Shown: positions 22,721 to 35,631, counted from the first letter of the stretch. The stretch is 64,000 nt of DNA from Symsagittifera roscoffensis (GCF_963678635.1 NC_087069.1:7140633-7204632); one strand, 5' to 3'. A program made the numbers and translations. Notes: generated by a model not told the origin, from the letters alone.

Positions 22721-25700
22721 TTAACGTTTTGATGAAAATAATGACGTATTTGAAAATGATTTTGAACTATGTGTAAGCCTGTGAAAGAATATATGAGTTA
22801 ATTCGCAGAGTGCGTAGTCTGTTGGATAATAAGGTAAAAGGATGTTCCGGTGTTGAATGATTTCTTTCTTGCTGGAGTCAGTAAGTTTGTATGTTACTTC
22901 AGTAGGTTTATCAATTATTTGATATGGTCTTTTTTGAAATGGTTGTAGTTTTTTGGACATTCCTTTTTGTGTATTAAAATTGGGTAATAAAACAAATGTT
23001 CCAATTTTTAAATCGGTAGCTGGCATGAAGCGTGAATTAACTTGATTGTTTATATTTTGCCTTTGTAACTATTTCTTTGTTACTTTTTGGTATACTTCAT
23101 TATGTTTTTTATCTTTATTTAAAATCCATTTGGTATGTGTACCGGAAACTAATTTTAAAATTTGTGGACGATGAAAGTGTTTTTCATCATCAGTATGTAA
23201 TGGTAGATTATAACAAATTGAATCTTTGTTTGGTTGACGATATGCTTGTGTATTTTTATGGGCATTTGCTGTGAACATAATTGGTTTTCGTAGCTTTTGA
23301 ATAAAAACCATTTCGTATGGTGACATTCCTAGGGTTGTTGTGATTTGTGAATTATAAGATAAGGTGAACAATTTTACATCTACTGACCATTCAGTGTATC
23401 TTGTATCATTTCGATTTACGATAGATCGAAGATATTCTTGTAGTGAACGGTTCATACCTTCAACTAATCCATTTGTCCATGGTGCATGAGATGTACGTGG
23501 TCTATGTTTGATGTTAAACAGGGGGCATAATGTGATGATTTCATTATTTATAAGTTCTGTGCCATTATCTGTAACTAGTATTTCAGGTAATCCGAATTTA
23601 GCTATCCAAATGTTCGTAGAGTGTTGTGTATGCGTAATAAGCATTACAATCTAGTACTGGGTTGAGTGCTACGTAGTGCGTAGATGCATCAACAATGACC
23701 ATAATATAAGAATTTCCTTCGGATGATGGTGAAATTGGTCCTTTTGTGTCAAATGAAATTTTATGATTGAAATGTAGACTTTGTCTTTTAAAGTCTTGTT
23801 TTGGTGCTATTTGTTTTTGATTTGCGTAAGATTTATTTAATTGACATATTATGCAATTGTTGCGTAAAACCTTAATCCAAATTGGTGCAATTGGGATGTA
23901 AAATTTTGTGTAAATTTTGAATATGTCTTTTCTGATTCTGATTGTCCTTTTGTGTTTTGCGTGTGTGATATGTTGAATGCTATCAAGATCATGCTGAGGC
24001 AGAGACAGGGTACTTTAGAATCGGGTTTTTTATATTCTAAAGTCGAGCGGGTCATGAAGGTCAAAAACTTGATTTACTGTGTAATTTAAATCAGTTGTCG
24101 GTGGTCCTGACTAATTTATAATGTCAGTTCAATTTTCTTTTTCTATTAATGGGAAAGGATCTTTTTTGTGTGGCTGTTGCTTTATTGTCTTTTGTTGAGT
24201 GTTTTTTTTTTATCCAATGTGAATTGTGAATATGGGATCGGTTTAAATGTCAATGTACCTAATAAATCAACTTCATTGTGATTGTTTTGACAATCTAGAT
24301 AAAGTGGAAAATGTTGTAAATTGTTTATTTGTGATTGATCTATATCGGTGTTTACTGCATATTTTACATTCTAGTCTTGGTGGTGTTTCGTTTTTTTTTG
24401 CAAGATAAAATCAATATTTGTGGTATTCCAACTGTAGTTTTTCGTGTGAGTAATTCAGGTGGTGTATTTCTACTTAGTGTATCTGGTAAAGCAAGATTTT
24501 TTCTTGCTGTCCAAACTATATGTAAGTTTGGGAAATTACTTAAAATTAATTGAAATCTATAAACTCGATGGTTTGGATTCAATTTTTGTGTAAAAACAAA
24601 TATATATGGTTTGTGATCCGTAAAAAGGATTGTTGGATGTTTTGACCAAAGTATCAGAAATTCATATTCTGTAAGTGTGTATATTATAGCTGTGCATTCT
24701 CTCATAAGAGTAGAGAGTCGTAATTCGGCTTCTATAAATAGGCGAGATTTTGCTGATATAAGATTCATCTTATTTGTTTTACTGTGTGATTGTAGTAATG
24801 CTGCGCCGATGCCAAAATTTGAAGCATCGCACTTTGCATAGAATGGTTGATTTGGATCTGAGATTGTATTGGATATTTGTTCTGTTAGCAATTATTTAAT
24901 TTCTTCGAATCTTGTTTGATGTTCAGTAGTCTATTCAAAGTTGTTTTGTTGTCTAAGGATGTTACAGAAAGGTCTTAAATATAATTGCATTTTATATACA
25001 TAGTTACTGAGGAAATTCAGCTTTCCAAGGAATTCTTGGATAATCTTTTTATTTGTAGGTGGTTGAAATTTTTGAATTGCGTCTATGCGTGATTTTAATG
25101 GAGTTATACTGTTTCTTTCAATAATGTGTCCAAGAAACTTTACGCGTGTTAGAACAAAAGGTGATTTATCCGGGGCTGCTTTCATATTTTCACTTTTGAG
25201 TATTTTTGATACTGTTCCAAAATTATAAACATTTCATCTTTAGTTTGTGATTGCAAGAAAACATCGTCTCAGTTTGTGATTGCATTTTTCTTGAGTATAA
25301 GTGGTCCAAAAATTTTACTCATGAAAGCTGAAAAAGCTTCTGGTCCTATGGATATTCCATAGAATAATCTGTTGAATTCGTATTGTTGATTTCCAATAGC
25401 GAATTGTGTTAGTCGTCGTGACTGTTCGTCTAATGGCATTTGATTATATGCACTATTCATGTTCTGCGGTTGTGAAATATTTACTTGTTTTTGTTAAAAT
25501 TACCTGAATTGGTTCTATGGGCCAATTACATTTAGACTCTGTTTAGTAATTCTCCTTTAGCTAGGATGATAACTGGGTTAACAAAGGTGTTACCTTGTGG
25601 TTGTTTTTCTTTGAGATATAATTTCATATTGTTCTAAAATGTCGAGTAGTCTATTTACTTTATCTTGTAAGTGTATTGGTACTTTGCTTGCTCTTTGTTT

Positions 25701-26660
25701 TTTGAAAATTGCGTCAGGTTTTAAAGGTAAATGTAGTGGTGAACTAATTTTTCCGACATCAAATTTTGATGTTGTATAAGCTGTTGGATTTTTTTGTTAC
25801 AGTTTGGCTAATTTGTCGAAATTGTTTTGTGTTAATTGAGAATGTTGAAAATTAAACATTGTTGGAAATTTTTGCTGTTCTTCTGTTCAATGCGATAATT
25901 TAAACGTTGGTTTAAAATACGGTGTTTTTGTGAAATAATCTGTGTTTCTTTTTTCATTGCTTATTATGTTGTTTATTGATAATTCTTCATCAAGAATTAT
26001 TGATTGACATATGTCTAGTAATTGTAATATATTATTGACTCGATATGCTACTTCGTTTGTGGGTAAAGTTGTGGCATTTGTTTCACAGTATCCTATGAGT
26101 CCTAGAGGTAATTTTATCTAATATGGTGAATTGTAATATACAAGTAATGAAATAATGTCCGAGTTTGAGTGTTTCATAATTTTTATGGATGAAGTTGTTA
26201 TTCGGAAAACTTATGGATAGGTTTGAATTCAAGCTCCGACATAAAAAGTTGTTGTTTGTTTTAATTTTTATCATACTGGTGAACTTGTTTGACTGAAAAT
26301 TTATATACATTTCCTGATAGTGGTTTCAATTATTTTCGTTACTGGTTATATATAGCATAAAATTTAGAGAAACATGATGGTTGTTTGTTTAATCTTTGAA
26401 AAAAAGTTAAGGATGTATTTTTTATCCTTGTGTACTTGTCTTTTATATGAAATTTACTATATAAAATATTTATTGTGGGAATATACTTAGTTATAAATGG
26501 TATGCCAATGATATTGTGTTTTATATCTGTTATGTGGAATGTTTGTTTAAATGGTTTGCTTAAGATTTTTTTTTGTTCCATTGTTCTCGTGAGAACTAGG
26601 AAAAGTTGGATTTTCCATATTTTATTAATGTTGAGCCCTGTGCTGTTGCTAATTTGCTGG
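22721..26660 (-). pseudogene. Protease-pol remnant (element A)
   Basis: Ordered fragments correspond to B pol. 25269-25460 is the RT palm (DMNSAYNQ-like and FYGISIGPEAFSAFMSKIF). 24931-25185 is the RT thumb. 24364-24891 is RNase H (CDASNFGIGAALLQ, FTDHKP). 23849-24064 is the zinc-binding part. 23069-23644 is the integrase core (TDNGTE and GLVEGMNRSLQE). 22721-23026 is the GPY/F-like end. The YLDD region is lost or shifted and several stops intervene. In the protease-RT linker A has a sense codon where B has TAA (48119) but carries its own TAG nearby. Confidence 0.85.
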
Positions 26661-29600
26661 CTGTCTTAATAGGTGCTAGGGTCGGATGTAGTGTTTTAAT
26701 TTCATTCCAAGTGGGAATATTAATTATATTTGATTCTGATCCTGATTCTATTAAAAAATCTATTTCAAGATCTGGTGGTTGAAATTCTTTACTTTTTGGA
26801 CTTTCTAAGAGAAATGGAATTGTCCAAATTTTTTCTCTTGGTTGTTCTTTTTGTATATTTTGATATATTTGGTTTGTACTTGAGCTTTGTACTTCGTCTT
26901 TTTCGGGTTTAATTGCAGTTTTATTTCTGTTTACTTCTTTTTCAGCTGGTACAATATTACTAGTAGGTGTAGTGTAGTAATTGTGGAGAAGTTCCAACTG
27001 ATTTTCATAAATGTGTGAAGTGAAAGGTTATTCATATATAATAGGTTCGTAATCATTTTCAGCTGTGATCATATTAACGATAATTGTTTCTATGAGGAGA
27101 TTGAGAATATTTCCTCTTTTGATTGTGATAGTATGGATTCCTATTTTAAGAATTATTTCGTGATCTATTATGGTAGTTGTTATTATTTGTTCGTTGATAA
27201 CTGGATCTGTTGTATGATTTATTTCTGGATCTACTGTTTTGGTAACGTTGATTTCGATTATTTGAATAACTTCTATTCCTATGGTTTAAATAGTTTCTGT
27301 TTCTATTGTATGATGAGTTTCGTGATCTATCGTTTGAATAGTGTCTATTCCTAAAACTTGAATGGGAACTAAAATTAAACAATTCTGTTCTGTTTGAATT
27401 TGATCGTGATTAGTTATTTCTAATTTGATTGTTTCGACTATTTGATCGACTATATCTATTTTATGAGAAATTTCGTGAACTTCTTTCTTCTTGTGATCTA
27501 CATCTATAACTAGAATTATAGGGTGATTGGTTCTCGAGTGATTTGAATTATTTGGAAGTGGTTTACCAGAGCTGTTGTTACTATGTATGTTTTTGTTTGG
27601 CAAATTTTGGTCTTTTTTCATATATTGATAGAATGATTTATTTGGCTCTCTGTATTTTTGTGGTTTGTTTTGGGTATCTTGTTGTGTTTGTCTACATTCG
27701 GCAATACTGTGTCCGTATCGTCGGCAATAATTACACCATTTTTTGAAAGATGATTTGCCTTTGAAATTGGGGTTTTTCTCGTGTTTTTCTGACGGCTATT
27801 TTGCGTAATTGAGGTGTTAGAGTCATCATTAAAATCTCTGTCATTTTTGTGTATTTATAACCATGAGTGTTGATCCTTACTGCTTGTTGTTTAATTGTTT
27901 CGTTTGGTAGTCTACGAAATTCGTTACATAAAACTCTTTGATGTTGTTGTTTTCTTTCAGAGTCACACATTTTGAAAATTTTTGTGTGAATCTTTTCCAA
28001 TCTGTTTTTATATCTGTAGATAAAACTGAAAACCATTTCTGAGCTGCGCCATCAAGTGTTGTTTGTATTAACGCTGTGCGTCTATGTATCCATTTTTGGT
28101 GAAGTGGCGTATTAATTGGTTCAGAACCTATATTTAAAATTAGATTGGCTGTGACTGCATTTAAATAATCTTCTACGGAGTATTCAAGGTCTGTACTTGT
28201 AAATAACATCAATGGTTTATTTGATGTTATTGATGATCCACCCGTTAGGTATGATTTCATTGTAATTTGTAGTGATTCTGCGGTATTTGGCATTTGTGAA
28301 AAATTTGTAAGTTGATTTTGTGTTATTTCGTGTTGTTGTAAATAATATGATAATGGTATTTCATTTTGCATTTTTGTTGGTTAATAAGAATGCATAATGG
28401 CTGGGTTTTGTGATAGTACTGGTTGATAGAATTGTGTGCTTGGTTGATTTTGTATGTTCATCGGTTGATAGCTTTGTATATTAGCTAAATTTTGTGGGTG
28501 ATATTTCATATTTTGAGATACTTGATTTTGTCGAGGTTTTTGTGTACGATATTCTTTTGTGTATGGTGCAAAAATATCTGGTTGTAAAAAATCGTCATCA
28601 TCTGATGATAAATAGTTTGATGTGTGATATGGTGTTTGTTGTTTATTCCTATTTTATTGGAAAAATGGATAATTTTCACTGTGATTTTGAGAGGAATGTG
28701 GATAGTCATGAAAAATTACTGAGTTTGTCGATGTCATTGGGAAATTTGACTTCTGTGAAAATAAATGATTTTGCTTATGTATACGGGGAGGATGAGTTGT
28801 TTTCGGTAGGTTTACATAATTATAATTGTGTTCTGCGAAAATACTTCCAGTAAATGTTCTTTTTCTGTGTGTTGGTTTTGTCATAGGTCTATATGATTCA
28901 TAATCCATATGTGAATATTTTGGAGCAACCGAGGGTTTAACAATAGATTGCAATGTTACTTGTGGTAATCTTTGATTTTTAGGTTTTGGTGTTGTAAGGT
29001 TTGGATGTTTTGGTGAAATACTTTGTTGTGTAGTTGTTACTATTGTTTCAACTACTTCCTCATTTACAAAATGTGATGGTGTTTGAATATCTTGTTGTGT
29101 AAGATTTCTAGTTCCATTCAAATTTTCTTGTTGTACAAGGGTTGAATTTAAGCTAGTATTTTGTCTTCTATCAGGTAAAAGTGAATTATAGTTTAAAGGT
29201 GTTGCATCTATTGTAAGTGGAAACATCTTTACATAGTCTTTGTGAATAGAAATTGTACTGATTGCTTGACTTGAGATGTCTATTGGTATGTTCAGAAATA
29301 ATGAATGAGACCATTCAGGATTCCAAATATAATCTGATTGTTCTGCAATGACAGTGTCGTCATTGGTACTTTGAGGTCTGAAATTTTTTCTTGCTGGCGC
29401 TATTAAATCAATTTTATGTGTAAAATAATCAATTATAAACCATGCTAAGTTTTTTTGTAAATCGTGTTTAACATTTTGTGAAATTGCCTTCTTGAAAAAT
29501 ATTCACAGATTGTTTTTAAAATTGTTGAAAATGCGGCAATTTCATTTGTTACTTTCGCGTGTCTAATGTTTGAACTGGTGATGTGCTTTCAGTTCCTATA

Positions 29601-29996
29601 TTTTCTAGCATAGATGTATAACTATATATTAGTGAAAAGACATCGTTAGTGAATATTGAATTTGCTCTCTGTGAATTTTGTTGTTGTATCCATGTCAACA
29701 TCGTCTGTTTGAATAACATGTTTGCTGTGATATTTACCTTCTGTAGTGAGTTCTATGGTGTAGATTCCATATGGTTGTGCTAGGTTACATATTCCTTTTA
29801 AATAATGATTGATAATTTGTCTTTTGATTTTTACTTTTGGGAATTCTGCTTTACATGGACTAATTCCTTGTTCAAACACATTTGCAATTAAATTAGTACA
29901 AAATTGTATTTGTCCTCTATCTTCAGTGAGTGAATTTATGATAAAAGGGAAAACAGAGTTTTCGTCTGGACTTTCATCATTTGGACTTTGGTTCAT
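26596..29996 (-). pseudogene. Gag (and protease start) remnant (element A)
   Basis: Fragments at 29646-29996, 28654-29226, 27877-28371, 27731-28036 and 26596-26997 follow the B Gag order. They show the capsid block, the CNYC…C knuckle region near 27.7 kb, an RS/N/Y-rich tract, and then the protease strand. The protease motif reads DFLIESGS, so the catalytic Asp of DSG is Glu. Gag and protease are in one frame here, unlike B. At the B in-frame TAA (51174) A has lysine, but A is closed later where CAA became TAA. Confidence 0.85.
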
Positions 29997-30061
29997 TTTT
30001 TCGTTTTATAACTGTCAGTGCGTATTGTTCAATGTGTCTGATTGGTTGGTTCCAATTGTAT

Positions 30062-30440
30062 AAACGTAATGGTTTATTTTTGTATATCTTTTTTATTCTT
30101 CTTTTTCCTTGTTTTGATGAATGTGATGTGGCTTCTGAATCAGAAAACAGAAAAATATAATTGATTGTGAACTGGGTAGTTTTTATTTACTGTTTCTTTT
30201 AGTTTGCTAAGTGCATCTAAATTACTGACTTCTGATTCGGAGACTGCGTTTCTTCGCTTTGAAAAGCTTTTCCGTATAATTTGTCTTTGTTAACTTATAA
30301 TTTTTTTTGTTTGTCTTTTTGTTTGAAATTATCCAAGCGTTTGTTTGTGTGGTGTGATTACGAGATCGTATGTTTCGTTATTTATTTCGCAATTGTGTAA
30401 TACGATTGTTTGTTTATTTCCTAAATTGTTCAGTGACATA
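30062..30440 (-). pseudogene. Basic ORF remnant (element A)
   Basis: Aligns with B 52459-52845, with shared stretches such as NKQTIVLHNCEI and YDLVITPH. The frame is interrupted by stops. It supports the basic ORF being a family trait. Confidence 0.6.
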
Positions 30441-31412
30441 AGGTTTAAATTGAAGGATGCAAGGTTTTTATTACTGATTTTAATTTTTATTATCCTAGAC
30501 TGTTAGTCCTTACGATTTTTTGGTTAGCCTAACTTGGGTCTATTGATTCAGGGTTGGAGAGAAAAGTATATATCGATTCCGGAGATTGATTGTTACTTTC
30601 TCGTGACTATTCTAAGTTAAAGTGTTAACTTACTTAATCTGACTTAGGGGTAGTGATTGTGTTCAAGGGTTGGAGAATAGTAAATCAATATACAGGGTTC
30701 AGATATAATTAGAACACAAATAGTTCGTTAGGTACTATTTTAAACTTACTAAGATTAAGATTTAGCCTGGGTCAGGTAAGAGGGGGGGTCAAGTGAAGGA
30801 TGAATAACCGAAGTTCTTCATTGCTTAGCCTAATTAGAATGGTTAGAGTGATTTTTATTTGGTTAGAGTGATTAAAATTTCTATTAGTCCTGGGTATTTG
30901 AAAGGGTTGGATAGTGAATCGTCGTTTGAGGTCGTTAGACACTTTAATATAAGGGTGGGGGAGACCAAAATTGTTCTATTTGATCCAAGGATATGCCTTG
31001 ATGATCAAGTTTAAATTTTGTTGGTATAAAATGAATTAAGTTAGGTTTTTAAAGAGATCCAAGGATAGCCTCGATGATCTATATTTAAGGTGTAGAGAAA
31101 TTTAATTAAAATAAATATAAAATTTAGGAGAAGCCTTTAAAAATAATTTTAGGTTTTTTTGATAGAAAAGTTTAGTTTTTGATGATGTTAGTATTTTTAT
31201 GATTGCTATTATGTTTAGGTGATGAAGCTGGAGATGACACGATGATTTATAGAAACTAATAATTTATGATCATGTTAACTAATTTTTGTTTTTCTTTAAA
31301 TAAACATAATTTTCAGATATCTTTTGAATCTTACTGCAGATTTGGAGGAAACGACTAGCAAAAAATTTTGTGTAGCGCCTGAAATAATCATTGACGATTA
31401 TTCTTCAAGGTT
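30441..31412 (-). other. Leader region of element A with tandem hairpins
   Basis: A non-coding leader between the basic ORF and the 77-codon ORF. It includes two hairpin motifs at 30982-31006 and 31055-31079 (GATCCAAGGAT…CCT(T/C)GATGATC), matching those in B. On the - strand CTGCA|GTAAGA near 31335 is a good splice-donor candidate. Confidence 0.6.
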
Positions 31413-31646
31413 TTATGTTTGCAAATGAAAATCTAAATTCATTGCTAGTAAAATTCTAAATATAAAAGTTTGTTCTGGCTTTAGCCGTACGACCATGAAA
31501 CTTAATGGTAATTTTTTTCCTAGTCGTAGATCGTCTCTTGTCCGAGGACTTCTTCTAATACCTGGTAGTTCTAGTAATGTACGGAATAGCGGCTCTGATC
31601 TATTGAGTCGTAGAGACATTTTAATTAAATTGTTATCATGTAACAT
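31413..31646 (-). CDS. 77-codon leader ORF (element A)
   Basis: Starts MLHDNNLIKMSLRLNRSEP and ends EQTFIFRILLAMNLDFHLQT. The same length and nearly the same ends occur in B (53776-54009). It is open in an element where nearly all other frames are broken. It is rich in Arg/Leu with no recognised domain. It sits just downstream of the PBS, so it would be the first ORF on the genomic RNA and is either a small protein or a translational uORF. Confidence 0.55.
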   Translation of the reverse strand: MLHDNNLIKMSLRLNRSEPLFRTLLELPGIRRSPRTRDDLRLGKKLPLSFMVVRLKPEQTFIFRILLAMNLDFHLQT

Positions 31647-31717
31647 TTCGGAAATGTTTTTTGTCGATTTTTAATCTATCTTGTTAGTTCTAAGCTAATT
31701 TGTTTTTTAAGGTCTTA

Positions 31718-31739
31718 TTCGAGACTTATGGTCGCACCA
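31718..31739 (-). other. Primer-binding site of element A
   Basis: Two bases inside the 5' LTR the - strand reads TGGTGCGACCATAAG…, the complement of a tRNA 3' end GGTCGCACCA. The + strand continues upstream with TTCGAGACTTAT, resembling a T-loop and T-stem. Identical to B at 54072-54093. The tRNA species is not assigned. Confidence 0.6.
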
Positions 31740-31741
31740 GA

Positions 31742-32149
31742 TGAGTTATGTTTGAGGTGTAACTCATAGAGTAATTTCGGATTGGTTACACCGTCTGCTC
31801 GTCACGCAATCTTATTTTCGGCCGGATAGATTCGTGCAACTTCTTAGTCTAATGCCGATCCTAATCTTACTCTTATATCTACTAGTCTTAGGGTGTTTAA
31901 CTAGTCTCTGCTAGGCTCAATAGATCTAGAGTATACTGGCTTATTGCGATTGCTAGAAGGTCTCTTGGAGAGGTAACTAATTTCTAAGGTAAATTCAAAT
32001 CTCTCTGGTGCTCAAATTACAAGTAATTTCAGCATTTACAAATCAGTGGGTTGTTAGTTAAATGGATCATGATTGGTTAATACTAAATATTTGATAGTAA
32101 TAATATTAACAATATACTAATAATAAAATGTAGTTTAGATCTGGTTCCA
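31742..32149 (-). repeat. 5' LTR of element A
   Basis: 408 bp; starts TGAGTTATG and ends CTGGTTCCA on the + strand, followed by TTAG. It aligns along its length with 8303-8712 at about 92% identity by eye. The palindrome copy here (32008-32035) has two arm mismatches. Confidence 0.95.
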
Positions 32150-32153
32150 TTAG

Positions 32154-34895
32154 GCTTTGTTTTTGTTGTGGACCTCAAACTTCGAAAAGTTATGTGTTTA
32201 AGGTAACGATTTTTTACCGTTGCATTGAGTTCATGATTATGCTTCTAATTGTCTGTTGGCTAAATTTTTGATTTCAAGATTGTTTGTAAAAGCGTTTGTT
32301 AGCTCTAAGCTAAATTGTCTTGCTTGCTAAGTTGATGAAAACTTCGCAAAAAAAATATCTTTACAATACGTTTTAATCGTTGAAGTGTTCCTGAAAGAAC
32401 TGGAATAAAGTAAGGATAGAATACTCAGATTGTATTTTTTTTCAACAAAAAAGACTCACAGATTATAAATGGTCCACGAAATTGAATTAAGGCTCTTTTC
32501 CATGAAAAAAACTTGCAATCCAGTAAGGGCAAAATTATAGCTCGTTGCTCTTATTGGAGATTCTACAACGAAAAAGAGGCAAAGTTTATTCATAAATTTG
32601 AGATAATTAAAAAACCGCTCGTTATTTTTGATCCCATCATTGAAAATGGGGAGTAACTTTGTTTAAGGATGTGTTTAGTTTTATTTTCTCTATTTTCATT
32701 ACGAGGCTAAAGAGTGCATTCTGTGCATTGCAAGCGGTTTCAACAAAAGTCAGTTTTGTCGCGGAATCCGCATAATTGCTACTATTTTTTGATCTTTTTT
32801 GCTGTTTCGACATACAGCGAGTTAGCTAACCAATGTTTTGAGATTTATCCGTGGATTCCCCTTATAATGGTTAGATCCTTGCTTTTGAATTCCGCGTTAC
32901 TATAGGTAAAAATTCCAGCTGTAGCTTTTAATTGTTCATATGCAAAGTTGCGGAATCCATTTTCATTTGCGGATTCCGCTTTAAAATTTTGCGGTTTCCA
33001 CTTACTTTTGAGGATTCCACTCACATTTTGCGGAATCCACATACAGTTCCGGAATCCAGAACAACTATTTATATTCCCTTGTTGCGAATTCCGCGACAAA
33101 ACAAACGTTCCGACAAAATCTACGTTACGGGTATTTGTACGCGGATTCCACCGAAATTTTGAAAGTAGAATTCTTTTACATTTTGGAACATGTTTAAACA
33201 GTTGTTTTCGAAATCAGGGAACATACAGACTCAAAATTTTGCGCCCATCCAGTGCACAGTTTGGCCTCGTAATGTTCTTTTTTTTTGTGTTCCACACTAA
33301 ATCAGGGGCCACATTTATTCAGCGAAAAGGTCGAGTGATATATCATATTGAAGTTCATTCAGTCGTTGTTTGAACGATCTGTACAAAATTTGAAAAAAGT
33401 TTGTCAGCGTTCAGAAAAACCTTGCTGAAATTTATGGTTTTGTCTAATTACGAGCGAATATTTTGAGCGAGCGGGCTTGGGATAGCTTATTTTAAGCCTA
33501 TTTCTGCTTTGGAAACTTGATTTTACTCGAGCAAAGTTAGTTATGGGAGTTTTTGTGACATTTTGGGAAAATTTGAAAGAAAAAATTGAAAAATTTTTGG
33601 CTTTTCTACTGATTTTTTTTTTCATTTTTTCTTCAAATATTGATAACTAATTTGCTTACTTTACTGTCAAATATGCCTAAGTTCTAGAAAAAAACTTTAA
33701 AGTTTTTATAAGACTATTGTCGGAAAACTCTGTGCTGCCTACACAGTAACCGGTTATTCTCATTCCCAGATAAACAAACAAAAAACCCACAGCTTGGGTG
33801 GTAATACCTTCAGAGAAAAAGCGCATTTGGAGATTAATTATACAAAAAAAACTCTCTCAACTTTTTCAGGTTTTTTAGGATTTGCAGAGGATCTCTGAAA
33901 AGCTATCCATCCATCCTGTCTAAGCATAGTCAGTCCATTTCTATAATATCACCATATTCCAGTTTGAGTTTTTTTGTGGAACGAAGCTCTTTTGTTGCGA
34001 CCCAAAGTTTTTAGTGCGTCTAGAAGGTTCACATGATTTCACTATTGCGGCCGAAAGCAATCAGGCTTTAATGGAACTGGAGCTAGACTTTCAATGAGAG
34101 CTCGTCCTCGCACAATGGGGATCAAGTAAACGATCTGACTATCTCAATTAGAGCGCTTTATCACTATGCTAAGCGCCAATGATATTATCTTTTTATCAGT
34201 TGTGATAAGAAAAAGACAAGGAAAAGTTAATGGCTACACAAAAGACATTCAAAAAACTTCCGTGGTTGAAAATTCCTGGCCTGTTTTTTGAACAGTTTTG
34301 TTCATCCAACTATAGTAAGAAACAATTACTCTAGCGCGCAAAAATTTCTTTTGAGAATTTTAAGTGTGAGCAAACTGTGTACAAAAAAATGAAAACAAAA
34401 TTTTTTTTGGAAACTGTTCTTTCGAGAGCATGAAGTTCGTTTCGTGACAAAAAACAAAAAATCTACAAACTAAAAAAGGCTGAAGATACAAATAAATTTA
34501 GACAATTTCCGACAAGCTTTTATAAAAAGTTTCTGACAATGAGACAGCATTGTTTGTGTTTTTAGCTCCATGATGATACTTCTTGGTATTTAAGTCTTTG
34601 GCTTTTTCTGCTTGTCGAAACAACACTGACTACAAATTACTTCCAGTAGTAATATCCACTGGAAAAACCACAAAAAATTTTCTATAGAAGTTGCTTAATT
34701 TGTTCATTTTTGCCTTTTGGTTTAGCTACTCAGATATGCAATAATTACGGAGAAACGTTATATAGTACAGCTAATCATCTACACTTTTTTGGTGCAACAA
34801 AATTTCTGCTCAAACCTTGGCTCTTTTTACCTTTTCCCTCATTTGCGTTTACTTGAAATTTTGCTTACATTTTTGAAAATTTTGTACTTATCAAG
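32154..34895. other. Intergenic region between element A and the CTLD gene
   Basis: No gene recognised. From about 32749 to 33155 the motif GCGGAATCC / GGATTCCGC recurs more than ten times in both orientations amid otherwise unrelated sequence. The small ORFs here (32948-33373 and others) are read through these repeats and are not convincing. Confidence 0.5.
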
Positions 34896-35015
34896 AGCAA
34901 AAATGTTAAATAGCCTGATTAATCTGCGAAGAGCCAATTTCCATGAAAATTGCACACCTTACGGCTTTTATTGAAATTTTCATACAGATTGATCAGGCTA
35001 TTAAACATTTTTGCT
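34896..35015. repeat. 31-bp inverted repeat / hairpin element
   Basis: Arms at 34896-34926 (AGCAAAAATGTTAAATAGCC…) and 34985-35015 are inverted copies matching at 29 of 31 positions. An inner pair (ATGAAAATT / AAATTTTCAT) lies within. It is just downstream of the CTLD 3' end and is probably a small MITE. Confidence 0.8.
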
Positions 35016-35187
35016 GTTCAATCATTACCGTGAAAAAAAAAAACCCTCGAAAAAATTACCCTGAAAAAAACTATCGAATATATTACTCTGAGAAAAAAAT
35101 TGATAAAAAAACACCATAAGTTTGACGCAAGATAAGAACCAGAAACGCAAGATAAGAAAAAGAGCTCTAAAACTTTACGATTAAAAT

Positions 35188-35193
35188 TTTATT
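35188..35193 (-). terminator. Polyadenylation signal AATAAA of the CTLD gene
   Basis: On the - strand AATAAA begins two bases after the TAA stop of the last CTLD exon, implying a very short 3' UTR if used. Confidence 0.45.
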
Positions 35194-35194
35194 A

Positions 35195-35422
35195 TTAAAA
35201 CCCAATTATCTCCTCCCAATATTCACATACAATGAAATGCTTTTGATCTTTCCCGTCACAGCAATAATCATCCAATCCCAAATTCACCTCTAATCCATCA
35301 TCATCTTTCCATTTTTGAGCGACACACTGTTCGTCGCGGTCGTCGATGGTGTTGCCGGGTTGTGTTTCGTCTCGCCACAATTCCTCCGGCATGGGACCGC
35401 CTTGGCCCATCGGATCAGCTTC
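35195..35422 (-). CDS. C-type lectin-domain protein, exon 3 (C-terminal half)
   Basis: The exon begins after AAAATAG at 35422 in phase 0 and ends at TAA (35195-35197). It encodes PEELWRDETQPGN, then DEQCVAQKW, then LGLDDYCCDG, then HFIVCEY. This is the second half of a CTLD: W…P-x-N…E-x-C, the WND-like strand before the third cysteine, and the final F-I-x-C-E. The usual sugar-specificity triplets (EPN or QPD) appear as QPG, and WND as LDD, so calcium-dependent sugar binding is doubtful. The complementary half lies in exons 1-2 beyond element B, and the phase agrees. Confidence 0.85.
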   Translation of the reverse strand, partial: EADPMGQGGPMPEELWRDETQPGNTIDDRDEQCVAQKWKDDDGLEVNLGLDDYCCDGKDQKHFIVCEYWEEIIGF

Positions 35423-35631
35423 CTATTTTGGCAATTATCAAAAATCGAGCAAGCATTAAGAAAGTGTTTTTAATACATTGCACATTTAAAGTATTTAGAA
35501 AGTGTTTTTGGAACACATTTAATTCATTGCAATCATATCATCCATCCCACTTATTTGAATCAATATCAAATTTTCCGGCTCTTTTCCATTTTACCACTAT
35601 CCTATTAAATAACAATTTAAGTTCGTTTTAA

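Larger units (their letters stand above)
8303..32149 (-). mobile_element. LTR retroelement A (degenerate, internally amplified)
   Basis: The element is bounded by two LTRs (8303-8712 and 31742-32149) with TG…CA ends and flanked by TTAG on both sides (8299-8302 and 32150-32153). It is transcribed on the - strand. Gene order matches element B: leader ORF, basic ORF, gag, protease, pol, small membrane ORF, ATG-less ORF, env, ORF-X. Nearly every frame carries stops or shifts, and ORF-X has a large internal deletion. The LTRs differ at about 32 positions, so this insertion is older than B. Length is inflated by a four-copy 1.5-kb array (10523-16559) and a ~1.6-kb duplication (about 18.56-21.77 kb). 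Confidence 0.95.

Noticed and set aside
32948..33373. 141-codon ORF rich in FCGI/RNP phrases
   Set aside because: It is read through the GGAATCC repeat cluster; periodic phrases come from the repeat, with no splice sites or domain.
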